Assembly (NCBI GenBank): GCA_003219345.1
Contig: QHOP01000051.1
Location: forward strand, 1 to 9,457
DNA from: Verrucomicrobiota bacterium
GTDB taxonomy: Bacteria > Verrucomicrobiota > Verrucomicrobiia > Limisphaerales > AV2
Direction: 5' to 3'
DNA: 9,457 nt
Shown: piece by piece, positions 1 through 7,106 of the stretch
Layout of the letters: the number at the start of each line of letters is the position of its first letter
How positions within the stretch are numbered: the first letter of the stretch is position 1
Program-made: the position numbers and the translations under genes
The notes under the pieces: model-generated
The model's input: the letters and a program-made list of their open reading frames with translations, nothing else
Told to the model about the DNA's origin: nothing
Databases searched by the model: none

Positions 1-92
1 CTTCGTTCCAAACCGTCACCAACTCCACGTTCCGCGTGACGACTTCGAGCGGCGGCGCGAACAAAATGTTCTATCGGCTCCAGGTCAACTGA
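1..92 (+). CDS. C-terminal end of an unidentified protein (partial)
   Basis: Only the last 29 codons are present, read in the frame beginning at base 3 and stopping at TGA 90-92. The visible tail is rich in Ser, Thr and Asn and ends in MFYRLQVN. Endings of the form F-Y-R-L are, from memory, common on large secreted or surface proteins of Verrucomicrobiota, often after beta-sandwich domains; that link is recollection, not something shown here. The alternating Thr/Val pattern (QTVTNSTFRVTT) fits a beta-strand. The palindromic repeat that starts about 10 bases after the stop could act as its transcription end. No function can be assigned from so short a piece. Confidence 0.6.
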   Translation, partial: SFQTVTNSTFRVTTSSGGANKMFYRLQVN

Positions 93-102
93 TTGTTGGA
101 CC

Positions 103-236
103 ACCCTTACCCTGTTCCTCTCCCCCAGGAGAGGGGATTCCTTTTCCCCACGCTGGGAAGAGTAACCAACTGTCGAGTCGTTCCGAAGCGCTCGCACGCT
201 TCTCCCTCTCCTTGGGGGAGAGGGCTGGGGTGAGGG
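103..236. repeat. Palindromic CCTCTCCCCC-type repeat pair
   Basis: Two copies of a roughly 34-base motif face each other. The left copy (103-137) and the reverse complement of the right copy (about 203-236) share CCCT-ACCC ... CCTCTCCCCCA-GGAGAGGG with few mismatches. Each copy is itself a small hairpin (TCTCC/GGAGA), so the DNA can form two small hairpins or one long one. A separate perfect 6-bp hairpin, GAAGCG (185-190) with CGCTTC (197-202), lies between the arms. It sits between a gene end and dinB, so it may terminate transcription, although it lacks a clear U-tract. Similar CCCTCACCCCAGCCCTCTCC repeats occur in many bacterial genomes (from memory). Confidence 0.75.
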
Positions 237-344
237 CGAGCGTCTGACCCCACTGAATACGGCGTGCGCTCGGTGGACCGCCACCATTGCGCCGGACTTT
301 CCTGACTTGCGCTACGCAGAGAATCTGACACCTCTTTTCTGTCG

Positions 345-1499
345 ATGTTCCGCGTCATTTTCCATCTCGACATGGACGCTTTCTACGCGTCGATCGAGCA
401 ACGCGATAATCCGTCGTTGCGCGGCAAGGCGGTCATCGTCGGCAGCCCACCCACGCAGCGCGGCGTCGTTTGCGCGGCCAGCTACGAAGCGCGCAAATTC
501 GGTGTTCGATCCGCCATGCCCAGCGTCACGGCCGGGCGGCTCTGTCCGAAAGGCATTTTCATCCGGCCGCGCATGGACCACTACCGGGAGGAATCGCGGA
601 AAATCATGGCCCTCGTCGCGCAGACCGGCGCGCTCATCGAGCGGGTTTCGATTGATGAAGCCTATCTCGATCTTTCGGCAGTGGTGGGGCAGGCTTCCAG
701 CCTGTCCTTTGGCCCGGCACGGCCAGCTCTCTCGAATTTCACAGCAGAATCAGAGGCAGGCAGGATGCCTGCGCTACAAACCGACGATGTTCTCTACCAC
801 GCGGTGCCGCTGGCGCGCGAACTGAAGCGAAAGATTTTCTCCCAATGCGGCTTGACCGCCAGCATCGGCATCGCCGCCAACAAACTCCTCGCCAAGCTCG
901 CCAGCGATTTCAACAAGCCCGACGGCCTCACGCTGGTTCCCGAACGCGACAAGGTATTGTTCCTGCGCCCGATGTCCGTGCGAGCGATTCACGGCGTCGG
1001 CAAAGTGACCGAGCAGGCGCTCAATCAAGCCGGCATCACGACGGTCGGCGATTTGCAGGATTATCCGGGCGACCTGCGGGCGTTGGCCGGCTCGTTTGGG
1101 CCGAAGTTGAAGCAGTTTGCGTTCGGCGACGACGACCGCCAGCTCGAACTGGGCGATGAGGTCAAGAGCATCAGCAGCGAGGAGACCTTTCTGCGCGACA
1201 CCGATGACCGGCCGGCGCTGCGCAAATGTCTGCGCGAGCAGGCTGCGGAAATTTCCGGGAAGCTCAAACGCCGCCATCTGGCCGCGAAGACGGTGCAGGT
1301 GAAAGTCCGTTACAGCGATTTCGCCACGCTCACGCGGCAGATCTCGGTCGAGGAACCCATCACCGAAGCGCGGGACATTTATCGGCTCGGTTGCTATCTA
1401 TTGGCGAAGGAAAATCTGGTGTCGCGGCCCCTGCGGCTGATTGGGCTCGGAGTTAGCGGATTGGGAGAGGTGGCGGGCAGACAATTGGTATTGCTGTGA
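345..1499 (+). CDS. dinB: DNA polymerase IV (Y-family translesion polymerase)
   Basis: A 384-residue Y-family DNA polymerase that copies past damaged template bases. The palm begins FHLDMDAFYASIEQ with metal ligand D9 and Tyr14 at the steric-gate position, and the second catalytic motif is SIDEAYLDL with D104 and E105. ASYEARKFGVRSAMP (about 45-59) is the fingers signature, and TASIGIAANKLLAKLASD (171-188) is typical palm. A helix-hairpin-helix (IHGVGKVTEQALNQAGI, about 215-231) and the little finger follow. The C-terminus RQLVLL is a beta-clamp-binding peptide. The protein is about 33 residues longer than the E. coli enzyme (351). The excess matches an in-frame palindromic repeat encoding about residues 114-146, just after the catalytic DE pair. 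ATG 345 is used because the conserved FHLDMD follows at once; no Shine-Dalgarno site is evident. No SOS box was recognised. Confidence 0.96.
   Translation: MFRVIFHLDMDAFYASIEQRDNPSLRGKAVIVGSPPTQRGVVCAASYEARKFGVRSAMPSVTAGRLCPKGIFIRPRMDHYREESRKIMALVAQTGALIERVSIDEAYLDLSAVVGQASSLSFGPARPALSNFTAESEAGRMPALQTDDVLYHAVPLARELKRKIFSQCGLTASIGIAANKLLAKLASDFNKPDGLTLVPERDKVLFLRPMSVRAIHGVGKVTEQALNQAGITTVGDLQDYPGDLRALAGSFGPKLKQFAFGDDDRQLELGDEVKSISSEETFLRDTDDRPALRKCLREQAAEISGKLKRRHLAAKTVQVKVRYSDFATLTRQISVEEPITEARDIYRLGCYLLAKENLVSRPLRLIGLGVSGLGEVAGRQLVLL
684..775 (+). repeat. Element B copy inserted in frame in dinB
   Basis: The arms are 684-707 and about 752-775. The left arm contains CAGGC-TTCCA-GCCTG. The right arm contains CAGGC-AGGAT-GCCTG, whose reverse complement is CAGGC-ATCCT-GCCTG. 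The arms are therefore inverted copies of GTRGSGCAGGCWTCCWGCC, and each arm is also a 5-bp hairpin with a 5-base loop. The element is read as V114-G-Q-A-S-S-L-S ... A-G-R-M-P-A-L (to residue 144). Pol IV homologues have only a short variable loop at this place, which marks it as an insertion. The same element in the same frame occurs at 8483-8570. Confidence 0.85.
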
Positions 1500-1523
1500 A
1501 AAGAGCGTTTCTCGCCCGCCTTC

Positions 1524-1593
1524 GTAGCCGCTGACGTGAGGAGGCGGATGATGCGCGCTTGTATGATGTCCGCCTCCTCACGTCGGCGGCCTG
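1524..1593. repeat. Element A copy, stem-loop between convergent genes
   Basis: A 22-bp stem with a single T/C mismatch pairs 1527-1548 with 1569-1590 around a 20-base loop. The arm reads GTAGCCGCTGACGTGAGG followed by AGGCGGA. It begins 25 bases after the dinB stop and ends about 30 bases before the stop of the minus-strand TPR gene, so it is placed to act as a bidirectional terminator or an mRNA 3'-end stabiliser. Diverged copies of the same arm occur at 7107-7165 and 9026-9121, so it belongs to a dispersed family and is not a one-off terminator. Confidence 0.85.
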
Positions 1594-1622
1594 TCGATCC
1601 TTTCCGCCACGAGAAATTCGCG

Positions 1623-2129
1623 CTAAAGTCGTTTGATCTCCTCCCCGAGCGGTTTAAGATCCTCGTCGTTCAAGGCCATGAATTTGATTTTTTCTTTCCC
1701 GGCGATTTTCACGGCGCGCTGGAGCCATTCGCGCGCTTCGTCAAGTCGGCCTATCTGACAGGCGTAACAGGCGAGGTTGTACGGGATCGTCGGTTCCTTG
1801 GGAAATTTCTCAAAGGCGGGCAGCAGGGCGTCCCACGCCGTTTGCAACCCGCCCCGCTGTACGCGGCGAAGCGCGTAAGCCCGGTGCAGCCAGCCGGAAG
1901 AACGTTCCGGGGCGATCTCGACGAGTTTTTCAGCGACTTCCAATCCCTGCTCCCAATTCTTCTCCTGCGCGTGAACGAGCCAGCGCAGCTCCAGCACGTC
2001 AGGATGCCCGCGCAGCGCCGGTGAGATTCTTTCCAATTCCGCCTTCGCCTCCGTGATGTTTCCCAATTCATACCAGCCGCCGGCGGCGGAAAGAAAATGC
2101 GTGTCGGGTGGACCAAGCGGTTGCATCAC
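1623..2129 (-). CDS. Small TPR-repeat protein
   Basis: A 168-residue soluble protein made almost wholly of tetratricopeptide-like helical pairs, at about residues 13-44, 45-78, 79-112 and 113-146. The last is the clearest (PYNLACYACQIGRLDEAREWLQRAV), with the expected small, aromatic and Ala/Leu spacing; W50, W80 and Y86 fit the pattern in the others. No signal peptide or membrane segment is seen. TPRs bind other proteins, but nothing here identifies a partner or pathway. The frame opens with GTG at 2129 followed directly by ATG at 2126, and either could be the start. The gene converges on dinB and diverges from the dienelactone hydrolase-like gene. A TATAAT hexamer lies just upstream. The family call is firm; the function is unknown. 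Confidence 0.85.
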   Translation of the reverse strand: MMQPLGPPDTHFLSAAGGWYELGNITEAKAELERISPALRGHPDVLELRWLVHAQEKNWEQGLEVAEKLVEIAPERSSGWLHRAYALRRVQRGGLQTAWDALLPAFEKFPKEPTIPYNLACYACQIGRLDEAREWLQRAVKIAGKEKIKFMALNDEDLKPLGEEIKRL

Positions 2130-2133
2130 CGAA

Positions 2134-2139
2134 ATTATA
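2134..2139 (-). promoter_or_regulatory. Possible -10 box for the TPR gene
   Basis: On the minus strand a perfect TATAAT lies 5 bases upstream of the GTG at 2129. Transcription from it would begin about 6-7 bases downstream, at or next to the start codon, giving a leaderless mRNA. The -35 region at 16-17 bp spacing is poor (TTTCGC), so the call rests on one hexamer and its position. Confidence 0.35.
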
Positions 2140-2185
2140 TCGGAAAGGACTTCTTTGCGAAAGGGGAGAGGACGCGAGCCATGTG

Positions 2186-2213
2186 CTCCCCGGTCAACTG
2201 CATCTCCGGGGAG
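2186..2213. repeat. Perfect 8-bp hairpin in divergent spacer
   Basis: CTCCCCGG (2186-2193) and CCGGGGAG (2206-2213) form a perfect stem with a 12-base loop. It lies in the 138-bp spacer between the divergent TPR and hydrolase genes, 54 bases before the latter's start. It could be a 5'-UTR structure of the hydrolase mRNA, an operator-like site, or a remnant of the CCTCTCCCC repeat family seen at 103-236. Confidence 0.4.
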
Positions 2214-2267
2214 GGGCGACGGGACGCTCGTTTACCGGATCAACATTGGTTACTAAGTCGAGCAGCT

Positions 2268-3044
2268 ATGAAAAAACTCCTGTCTTCAGTTTGCCTGTTG
2301 GCCTGGGCGACCGCCGCCCGCGCAGAATTGCACAAAGAAACCATCGAATATAAACACCACGACACGACGCTCGAAGGGTTTCTGGCCTACGATACCGCGG
2401 TTGCGGGCAAACGCCCCGGCGTGCTCGTTGTCCATCAGTGGAAGGGTTTGAGCGAATACGAAAAGAAGCGGGCGGAGATGCTGGCAAAACTCGGCTATAA
2501 CGTTTTCTGCGTCGATATCTATGGCAAGGGAATCCGACCGGACAATCCCAAAGACGCGTCCGCCGAGGCGGGCAAATACAAGGCGAATCGCCAGTTGCTC
2601 CGTGCGCGCGTGAACGCGGGACTGGACGTGCTCCGGAAGCACGAACTCACCGATTCGAAACGCATCGCCGCCATCGGTTATTGCTTCGGCGGGACGACGG
2701 TTATCGAACTGGCGCGCAGCGGCGCGGACATCGCGGGCGTGGTGAGTTTTCACGGCGCGCTTGACTCGCCGAATCCCGCCGACGGCAAAAACATCAGGGG
2801 CAGAGTGCTCGCGCTCCACGGCGCGGACGATCCGTTCGTGCCGGCGCAGGACGTTGCGGCGTTCGAAGAGGAGATGCGGCAGGCCGGGGTGGACTGGCAA
2901 CTGGTCAAATACGGCGGCGCGGTGCACAGCTTCACCGATTGGAACGCGGGCAAGGACAATTCCAAAGGCGCGGCCTACAACGAAAAGGCCGACCATCGCT
3001 CGTGGGAAGCAATGAGGGAATTCTTCGCGGAGATTTTTCAATGA
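2268..3044 (+). CDS. Exported dienelactone hydrolase-family protein
   Basis: A 258-residue alpha/beta hydrolase of the dienelactone hydrolase family. Residues 1-19 form a signal peptide (MKK, hydrophobic LLSSVCLLAWATA, cleavage after ARA), so the protein is probably periplasmic. The core starts at RPGVLVVHQWKG. The triad is C139 in GYCFGG, D188 in HGADDPFVP and H220 in GGAVHSFTD; the Cys nucleophile is characteristic of this family. The family hydrolyses lactones or esters; the name comes from dienelactone in chloroaromatic breakdown, but many genomic members have other or unknown substrates, and nothing nearby indicates catechol degradation. The frame is open upstream to 2097, but ATG 2268 gives a clean signal peptide while the upstream extension is Arg-rich and repeat-derived. 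It stands alone, divergent from the TPR gene. Confidence 0.9.
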   Translation: MKKLLSSVCLLAWATAARAELHKETIEYKHHDTTLEGFLAYDTAVAGKRPGVLVVHQWKGLSEYEKKRAEMLAKLGYNVFCVDIYGKGIRPDNPKDASAEAGKYKANRQLLRARVNAGLDVLRKHELTDSKRIAAIGYCFGGTTVIELARSGADIAGVVSFHGALDSPNPADGKNIRGRVLALHGADDPFVPAQDVAAFEEEMRQAGVDWQLVKYGGAVHSFTDWNAGKDNSKGAAYNEKADHRSWEAMREFFAEIFQ

Positions 3045-3108
3045 GGTGTCCCCCGCGAACAGCACTCGACAGATGAGATTCCGGTTACCGGCCCGACGCG
3101 AGACGCTG

Positions 3109-3141
3109 TGACGGGCGCCCCGAATTCCATTTGGCCCGTCA
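3109..3141 (+). terminator. Hairpin after the hydrolase gene (weak terminator candidate)
   Basis: TGACGGGC (3109-3116) pairs perfectly with GCCCGTCA (3134-3141) around a 17-base loop, 65 bases after the hydrolase stop. There is no U-tract after it, so it may be only a processing or stabilising structure. The rest of 3045-3293 shows nothing I can name; a TTGACG at 3225-3230 has no convincing -10 partner. Confidence 0.3.
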
Positions 3142-3293
3142 GGGCGCGTGGTGTGCCGAACAGGAGCTCGGCGTTTCGATGCAGACGCGCCGTTGGACCC
3201 GAGTTTTGCTCCGGCTGTATGTCGTTGACGATTTTCTAATTGCGCCTTTCAGCCGGCCATTTAGACTACGGGCAAATCCAGCCAATCAAGCCT

Positions 3294-5366
3294 ATGTATT
3301 TCGGCACTGATTATTATCCGGAGCATTGGGTCTATCCTTACGCTGGCACTCCAGAAGAACCTGAGTCCCGCTGGCAGCGCGATGCCGAACTGATGGTCGC
3401 CGCCGGCATCAACGTGGTACGCATGGGCGAGTTTGCCTGGGGCCTGTACGAACCGGAGGAAGGCAAATACGATTTCGCCTGGATGAAGCGGGCAATGGAT
3501 GTTATGGCCAACGCCGGCATCCAGGTCATGCTCGGCACCCCGACCGCCGCCCCGCCCATCTGGCTGGCAAGACAACATCCGGAAATCCTCCCGCTCGACG
3601 AGCGCGGCCTGCTCAAGCACGAGGGCACGCGCAAGGCCTATTGCATGAACAGCAGCGTTTATTGGGAGTATTGCAAGAAAATCATCACCGAACTCGCCAA
3701 CGCCCTCGGCAAACATCCGCAACTCATCGCCTGGCAGATCGAAAACGGAATCGGCGGGCATAACACCGAATCCTCCTTCAACGAGGAGACGCGGCGCGAC
3801 TGGCACGCGTGGTTGAAGGCAAAATACGAAACCGTCGAGCGCCTGAACGAGTTCATGGGCACGCGGTTTTGGACGCAAACCGTCACCCGATTCGAGGATG
3901 TGCCGATGCCGATGCAGGCGCCGACCGTGTACAATCCCGCGTTGGTGCTCGATTGGATGCGGTTTTCCAGCGACACGATCGTGGCGTTTGTCAAAATGCA
4001 GGCCGACCTGCTGCACGAATTGACGCCGGGCATTCCGGTCACGAACAACCTGCGCACGCTGACCCGCTGCTTCGACCATTTCGATGTGGCCGAAGTGCTG
4101 GATTTCGTCGGCATCGATAGCAACGCCACCATCAAAAGCAAGTCCGCCGAAAACGCCTGCGGCATCGACATGCTCAGGTCTTTGAAGAAATCGAACATCA
4201 AAACGCCCGACGGCGAAGCCGGCTTCTGGGTCGTTGAGCAAAAGGCCGGCAATGTCAACTGGCAGGAAGTCAATTCACTGGTCCGTCCGGGCATTGTCCG
4301 GCTGTTCACCTATCAATGCATTTCGCGCGGCGCCACCGGTCTGCTGTATTTTCTCTGGAGACAGGCGCGCATCGGTTCGGAGAAATTTTACGGCGGCGTG
4401 CTGACCCACGACGGTCGCGGTGAAAACCGCGTCTATCGGGAAATCAGCCACATCGGCGATGAGATGAAACTGCTGGCGCCGGTGATCCAAGGCACCAAGG
4501 TCGTGGCGGAAACGTGCATTCTCTTCAGCCATGAAAACGAGTGGGCGATGCAGCACGGGCCGCAGCCGAACCGGTATTTCAATCAACGCGACCACGTTCA
4601 GCTCTTTTACAACGCGCTGCACGACCGGAACATCCCCGTCGATTTCGCGCGACCCACCGAGGATTTGTCGAAGTACAAACTGGTCATTGCTCCGTCGCTG
4701 AAACTGCTGGCCGGCGGTGAAGCGGACCTGCTCAAGCTCTACGTGCAGAACGGCGGCACACTCGTCAGCACGTTCAACACCGGCCTGGTGGACGAACACC
4801 ACATCGCGCCCGACAACGGCTACCCGCACGACCTGACCGACCTGTTCGGCATGGAGGTGCTCGAGTTCGATCCGTTGCCGCCCGGCGAGGAAAATCACCT
4901 CACGTTCAAAGGCGCGTTTCCGACGAGCCACCTTCACCCCGCCAAGCTCTGGTGCGACCTCATCGAGCCGAAGGAATGCCAGATTCTCGCCACCTACGCC
5001 AAGGATTTCTACGGCGGCCGCCCCGCGATCATCATGAACACCTTCGGCCTCGGCAAAGCGATTTACATCGGCACGATGAGCCACCAGCATTTTTATTACG
5101 ATCTCATCGTCTGGCTGCGACAGTTGTGTAATCTCTACCCGCTGCTCAAAGTGCCCGACACGGTCGAAGTCAGCCTGCGCCAGAAGGACGACACCAGGAT
5201 CTATTTCCTCCTGAACCACCAGAATTCGCCGGTGCGCATCCAGTTCTACAAGCCGATGCACGATTTTCTGACCGGCTCCACCTTGCAGGGCAATCACGAT
5301 CTGCCGCCGCATGGCGTGCTCGTGCTCGATGAGCGCGTTCCGCAAAAAACCGAGCCGGCTACTTAA
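3294..5366 (+). CDS. GH42 beta-galactosidase-like protein with an altered acid/base site
   Basis: A 690-residue glycoside hydrolase family 42 protein, normal length. The N-terminal TIM barrel (about 1-390) opens MYFGTDYYPEHW and contains MGEFAWGLYEP and TPTAAPPIWLARQHPEILP, all typical of GH42. A trimerisation-like domain (about 395-610) and a small C-terminal beta domain follow. The predicted nucleophile is E315 in VVEQKAGNVNW. At the acid/base site, where the family has W-Q-x-x-N-E-Y-G, this protein has WQIENGIGGH, with G152 (codon 3747-3749) in place of Glu. GH42 enzymes release beta-galactose from oligosaccharides; with this change the activity could be lost, altered, or supported by another residue. 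No signal peptide is seen, so it is probably cytoplasmic. ATG 3294 is chosen because family members begin here; an upstream TTG at 3240 adds unrelated sequence. The DciA-like gene follows 56 bp later on the same strand. Confidence 0.92.
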   Translation: MYFGTDYYPEHWVYPYAGTPEEPESRWQRDAELMVAAGINVVRMGEFAWGLYEPEEGKYDFAWMKRAMDVMANAGIQVMLGTPTAAPPIWLARQHPEILPLDERGLLKHEGTRKAYCMNSSVYWEYCKKIITELANALGKHPQLIAWQIENGIGGHNTESSFNEETRRDWHAWLKAKYETVERLNEFMGTRFWTQTVTRFEDVPMPMQAPTVYNPALVLDWMRFSSDTIVAFVKMQADLLHELTPGIPVTNNLRTLTRCFDHFDVAEVLDFVGIDSNATIKSKSAENACGIDMLRSLKKSNIKTPDGEAGFWVVEQKAGNVNWQEVNSLVRPGIVRLFTYQCISRGATGLLYFLWRQARIGSEKFYGGVLTHDGRGENRVYREISHIGDEMKLLAPVIQGTKVVAETCILFSHENEWAMQHGPQPNRYFNQRDHVQLFYNALHDRNIPVDFARPTEDLSKYKLVIAPSLKLLAGGEADLLKLYVQNGGTLVSTFNTGLVDEHHIAPDNGYPHDLTDLFGMEVLEFDPLPPGEENHLTFKGAFPTSHLHPAKLWCDLIEPKECQILATYAKDFYGGRPAIIMNTFGLGKAIYIGTMSHQHFYYDLIVWLRQLCNLYPLLKVPDTVEVSLRQKDDTRIYFLLNHQNSPVRIQFYKPMHDFLTGSTLQGNHDLPPHGVLVLDERVPQKTEPAT

Positions 5367-5422
5367 CCGAATCTTCATCGTCTGAGGCGACGCGTTTGAA
5401 CCGACAACGAGTTGAAAACAGA

Positions 5423-5830
5423 ATGCATTTTCCCCCCAGACGCATTCCGCCACTCGGTCCTCCCAAGCCGAGCGCCCGTCAACGAGCGCTGAGCGAATGG
5501 CGGGGTATCGATACGGCGCCACTGGAAAAGGCTCAGGCGTCGCGCGGCAAACCGGTCGCCGACGTCATGCCCGCCGTCTTGAACCGGCTCGGTCTGGACC
5601 GCCGCCGCGCCGAGGCCGAAATCGTTCGCGTCTGGAACAACCTCATCGATCCGAACCTCACCGCCCACGCCCAGCCAACTGGATTGAACAAAGGAACATT
5701 GTTCGTCACCGTGGACAGCAGCGTTTGGCTCAGTGAAATCGTCCGCTATCGCCGCAAGGAAATCCTCGATCGCCTGCAACACGGTTTCGGCCGCGATCTC
5801 ATCGCGCGGATTTCCTTTCGGCTGGGGTAG
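5423..5830 (+). CDS. DUF721 / DciA-like protein
   Basis: A 135-residue protein with the DUF721 fold. The conserved part is about residues 44-133, with VWNNLIDPNLTAHAQP (W71), GTLFVTVDSSVWLSEI (W102) and a final helix RRKEILDRLQ. The N-terminal 40 residues are basic and Pro-rich and look disordered. DUF721 members include DciA, which loads or aids the replicative helicase DnaB in bacteria lacking DnaC/DnaI. Assigning that role here is by family, and the domain order differs from the best-studied DciA proteins, so I leave the symbol blank. ATG 5423 is preferred; a TTG at 5396 is in frame and would add nine residues. It lies 56 bp after the GH42 gene and may be co-transcribed with it. The stop is TAG 5828-5830. 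Confidence 0.8.
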   Translation: MHFPPRRIPPLGPPKPSARQRALSEWRGIDTAPLEKAQASRGKPVADVMPAVLNRLGLDRRRAEAEIVRVWNNLIDPNLTAHAQPTGLNKGTLFVTVDSSVWLSEIVRYRRKEILDRLQHGFGRDLIARISFRLG

Positions 5831-5922
5831 CACCGCCTCTCGCAGGTCGCATTCGGCGTTGCGCCGAATTCTTCCAACGATTTACTGATCAGGACGGAAG
5901 ATAGATAGGAGACAGATCATGA

Positions 5923-5990
5923 GCCACAAAGACGCACAAAAAGCACACAAAAACTTGTATTTTATTGCGCCGTTTGTGTCTTTTTGTGGC
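5923..5990. repeat. CACAAA-rich palindromic repeat
   Basis: GCCACAAA (5923-5930) and TTTGTGGC (5983-5990) close a longer imperfect inverted repeat of CACAAA-type words: GACGCACAAAAAGCACAC on the left, GTTTGTGTCTTTTT on the right. It lies between the convergent DciA-like and epimerase genes and could terminate both. It encodes a short open frame (5919-6110) that I do not accept as a gene. From memory, similar GCCACAAAGACACAAAG repeats are frequent in Verrucomicrobiota, Planctomycetota and some other environmental bacteria. Confidence 0.7.
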
Positions 5991-6043
5991 CATCTTCTTC
6001 TCGATAATTTGCAGCGCATCCGGGGTTTTCCCGCTAACGAGCC

Positions 6044-6955
6044 TCATCTTGCCTCCAAGTTGATGTCCAATTTCCCCTCTCGTTCCAGCCGCGTCATCTC
6101 CGCCGTGTAACCCTGTCGGAAGGTCGGGTATTTGAACTGATAACCCAGTTCCATCTTCAATCGCCGATTGGAAACCCTTTTGTTGGTGAGACCGCGTTTG
6201 TGATCGCCCGCCTCAGCCTCGGCAGCAAAGGGCGGCATCCATTTGCCAAGCGTTTCGGAGAGCCAGCGGAAGAAATGGATTTGGGCCACCGGCTCGTCAT
6301 CCACTGCGTTGTAAATCTCGCCCGGACGCCCGTTCTTCAGCGTGGCCATGATAATGCCGATCAGATCATCGCGGTGAATCATGTTGATCAGCCGCTCGCC
6401 TTTGCCGGTCATTTTCGCTTCGCCCTTCAGGTATTTCAGGAACAGGTGGCCGCGGCCCGGCCCGTAAATGCCGGCCACGCGCAAGAGGACGGCGGAAAAC
6501 TTGCCGTCAGCCACGGCTCCAAGAAGAAGCTTTTCTGCCGCCACCAAAACCTTGCCCGTCTCGCTCGCCGGTTCCGTCGGACTCGTTTCCTTCACGAGCG
6601 AACCGTCGGTCCGTCCGTAAACACTGGTGCTGCTCGTATAAACAAATTTCTTCGGCGGCGTGGGCGTCAGCCATTCAATCAGGTTGCGCGTGCCGTTGAG
6701 ATAGACCTGGCGATACTCCTCGACGCCTCCTTTGCTTGAAGAAACAGCATTCACGACCCAATCGAACGGCGCGGGCAACTTCGCCAAATCCTCCGGTTTG
6801 GTGATGTCGGCTACCAGCGGCTGAATTCCCGCAGCCTTTAGTTCTGCTTCCGCGTCCTGGGTGCGGCGCACTCCAATGACTTCGTGCCCCTGCTTGACGA
6901 GTTCGGCCCCCAACGGCAGCCCGACGTAACCGCAGCCGACGATCAAGACGCGCAT
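6044..6955 (-). CDS. NAD(P)-binding epimerase/SDR (YeeZ-like)
   Basis: A 303-residue extended short-chain dehydrogenase/epimerase. The Rossmann motif is at the very N-terminus, MRVLIVGCGYVGLPLG (G7, G9, G12). Other landmarks are VNAVSSSKGG (about 68-77), FVYTSSTSVYGRTDG (104-118), LLRVAGIYGPGRG (157-169), INMIHRDDLIGII (190-202) and YNAVDDEPV (215-223). The Tyr of SVYG is in place, but the usual Lys four residues later is not (YGRTD), as in atypical, YeeZ-type members. These often act on nucleotide sugars; the substrate here is unknown. The frame continues upstream to 7258, but that part is only translated repeat sequence, so ATG at 6955 is the start. It is divergent from the U32 gene and convergent with the DciA-like gene. 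The stop is TGA, read from 6046-6044. Confidence 0.9.
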   Translation of the reverse strand: MRVLIVGCGYVGLPLGAELVKQGHEVIGVRRTQDAEAELKAAGIQPLVADITKPEDLAKLPAPFDWVVNAVSSSKGGVEEYRQVYLNGTRNLIEWLTPTPPKKFVYTSSTSVYGRTDGSLVKETSPTEPASETGKVLVAAEKLLLGAVADGKFSAVLLRVAGIYGPGRGHLFLKYLKGEAKMTGKGERLINMIHRDDLIGIIMATLKNGRPGEIYNAVDDEPVAQIHFFRWLSETLGKWMPPFAAEAEAGDHKRGLTNKRVSNRRLKMELGYQFKYPTFRQGYTAEMTRLEREGKLDINLEAR

Positions 6956-6964
6956 GGCCGGAGT

Positions 6965-7012
6965 GTAGCGCGGGCATCCTGGCCTGCAAGTTACGAAGCT
7001 TCCAGCTTCGCT
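6965..7012. repeat. Element B-like pair in the divergent spacer
   Basis: Ten bases upstream of the epimerase start, 6965-6987 (GTAGCGCGGGCATCCTGGCC) matches the reverse complement of the right arm of the dinB insert, with one extra G. It is followed by CGAAGC-TTCCA-GCTTCG (6994-7010), a perfect 6-bp hairpin with the TTCCA loop seen in the dinB left arm but a different stem. The two halves are in direct orientation here, unlike the inverted copies at 684-775 and 8483-8570. The epimerase promoter must lie in or beyond this repeat. Confidence 0.7.
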
Positions 7013-7106
7013 GAACCGCCGCAGCCAGATGAAGATTGCGCCGGGTCCCGGGCTGTGTAGGTTCTCGTCATTCGGCAGGGCAAGGCTTCCGACGAGCCCG
7101 GATCCC

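Noticed and set aside
307..825. 172-codon + strand frame overlapping dinB
   Set aside because: It is an out-of-frame shadow of the polymerase palm; the dinB frame has all catalytic motifs.
2097..2267. 57-codon N-terminal extension of the hydrolase
   Set aside because: It would bury a good signal peptide, it overlaps the start of the divergent TPR gene, and it reads through the hairpin at 2186-2213.
2286..3065. 259-codon minus-strand frame opposite the dienelactone hydrolase-like gene
   Set aside because: It is a shadow of a gene with signal peptide and catalytic triad, and its Arg/Val-rich translation matches nothing.
3240..3293. TTG start giving an 18-residue extension of the GH42 protein
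   Set aside because: GH42 proteins begin at about MYFGTDYYPEHW, and the ATG at 3294 fits that exactly.
4275..5522. 415-codon minus-strand frame (and others at 3261-4241 and 3659-4309) opposite the GH42 gene
   Set aside because: The + strand carries well-conserved GH42 motifs throughout; the antisense frames show no family features.
5919..6110. 63-codon frame starting MSHKDAQKAHK
   Set aside because: It is produced by the CACAAA palindromic repeat and overlaps the 3' end of the epimerase gene; there is no independent sign of coding.
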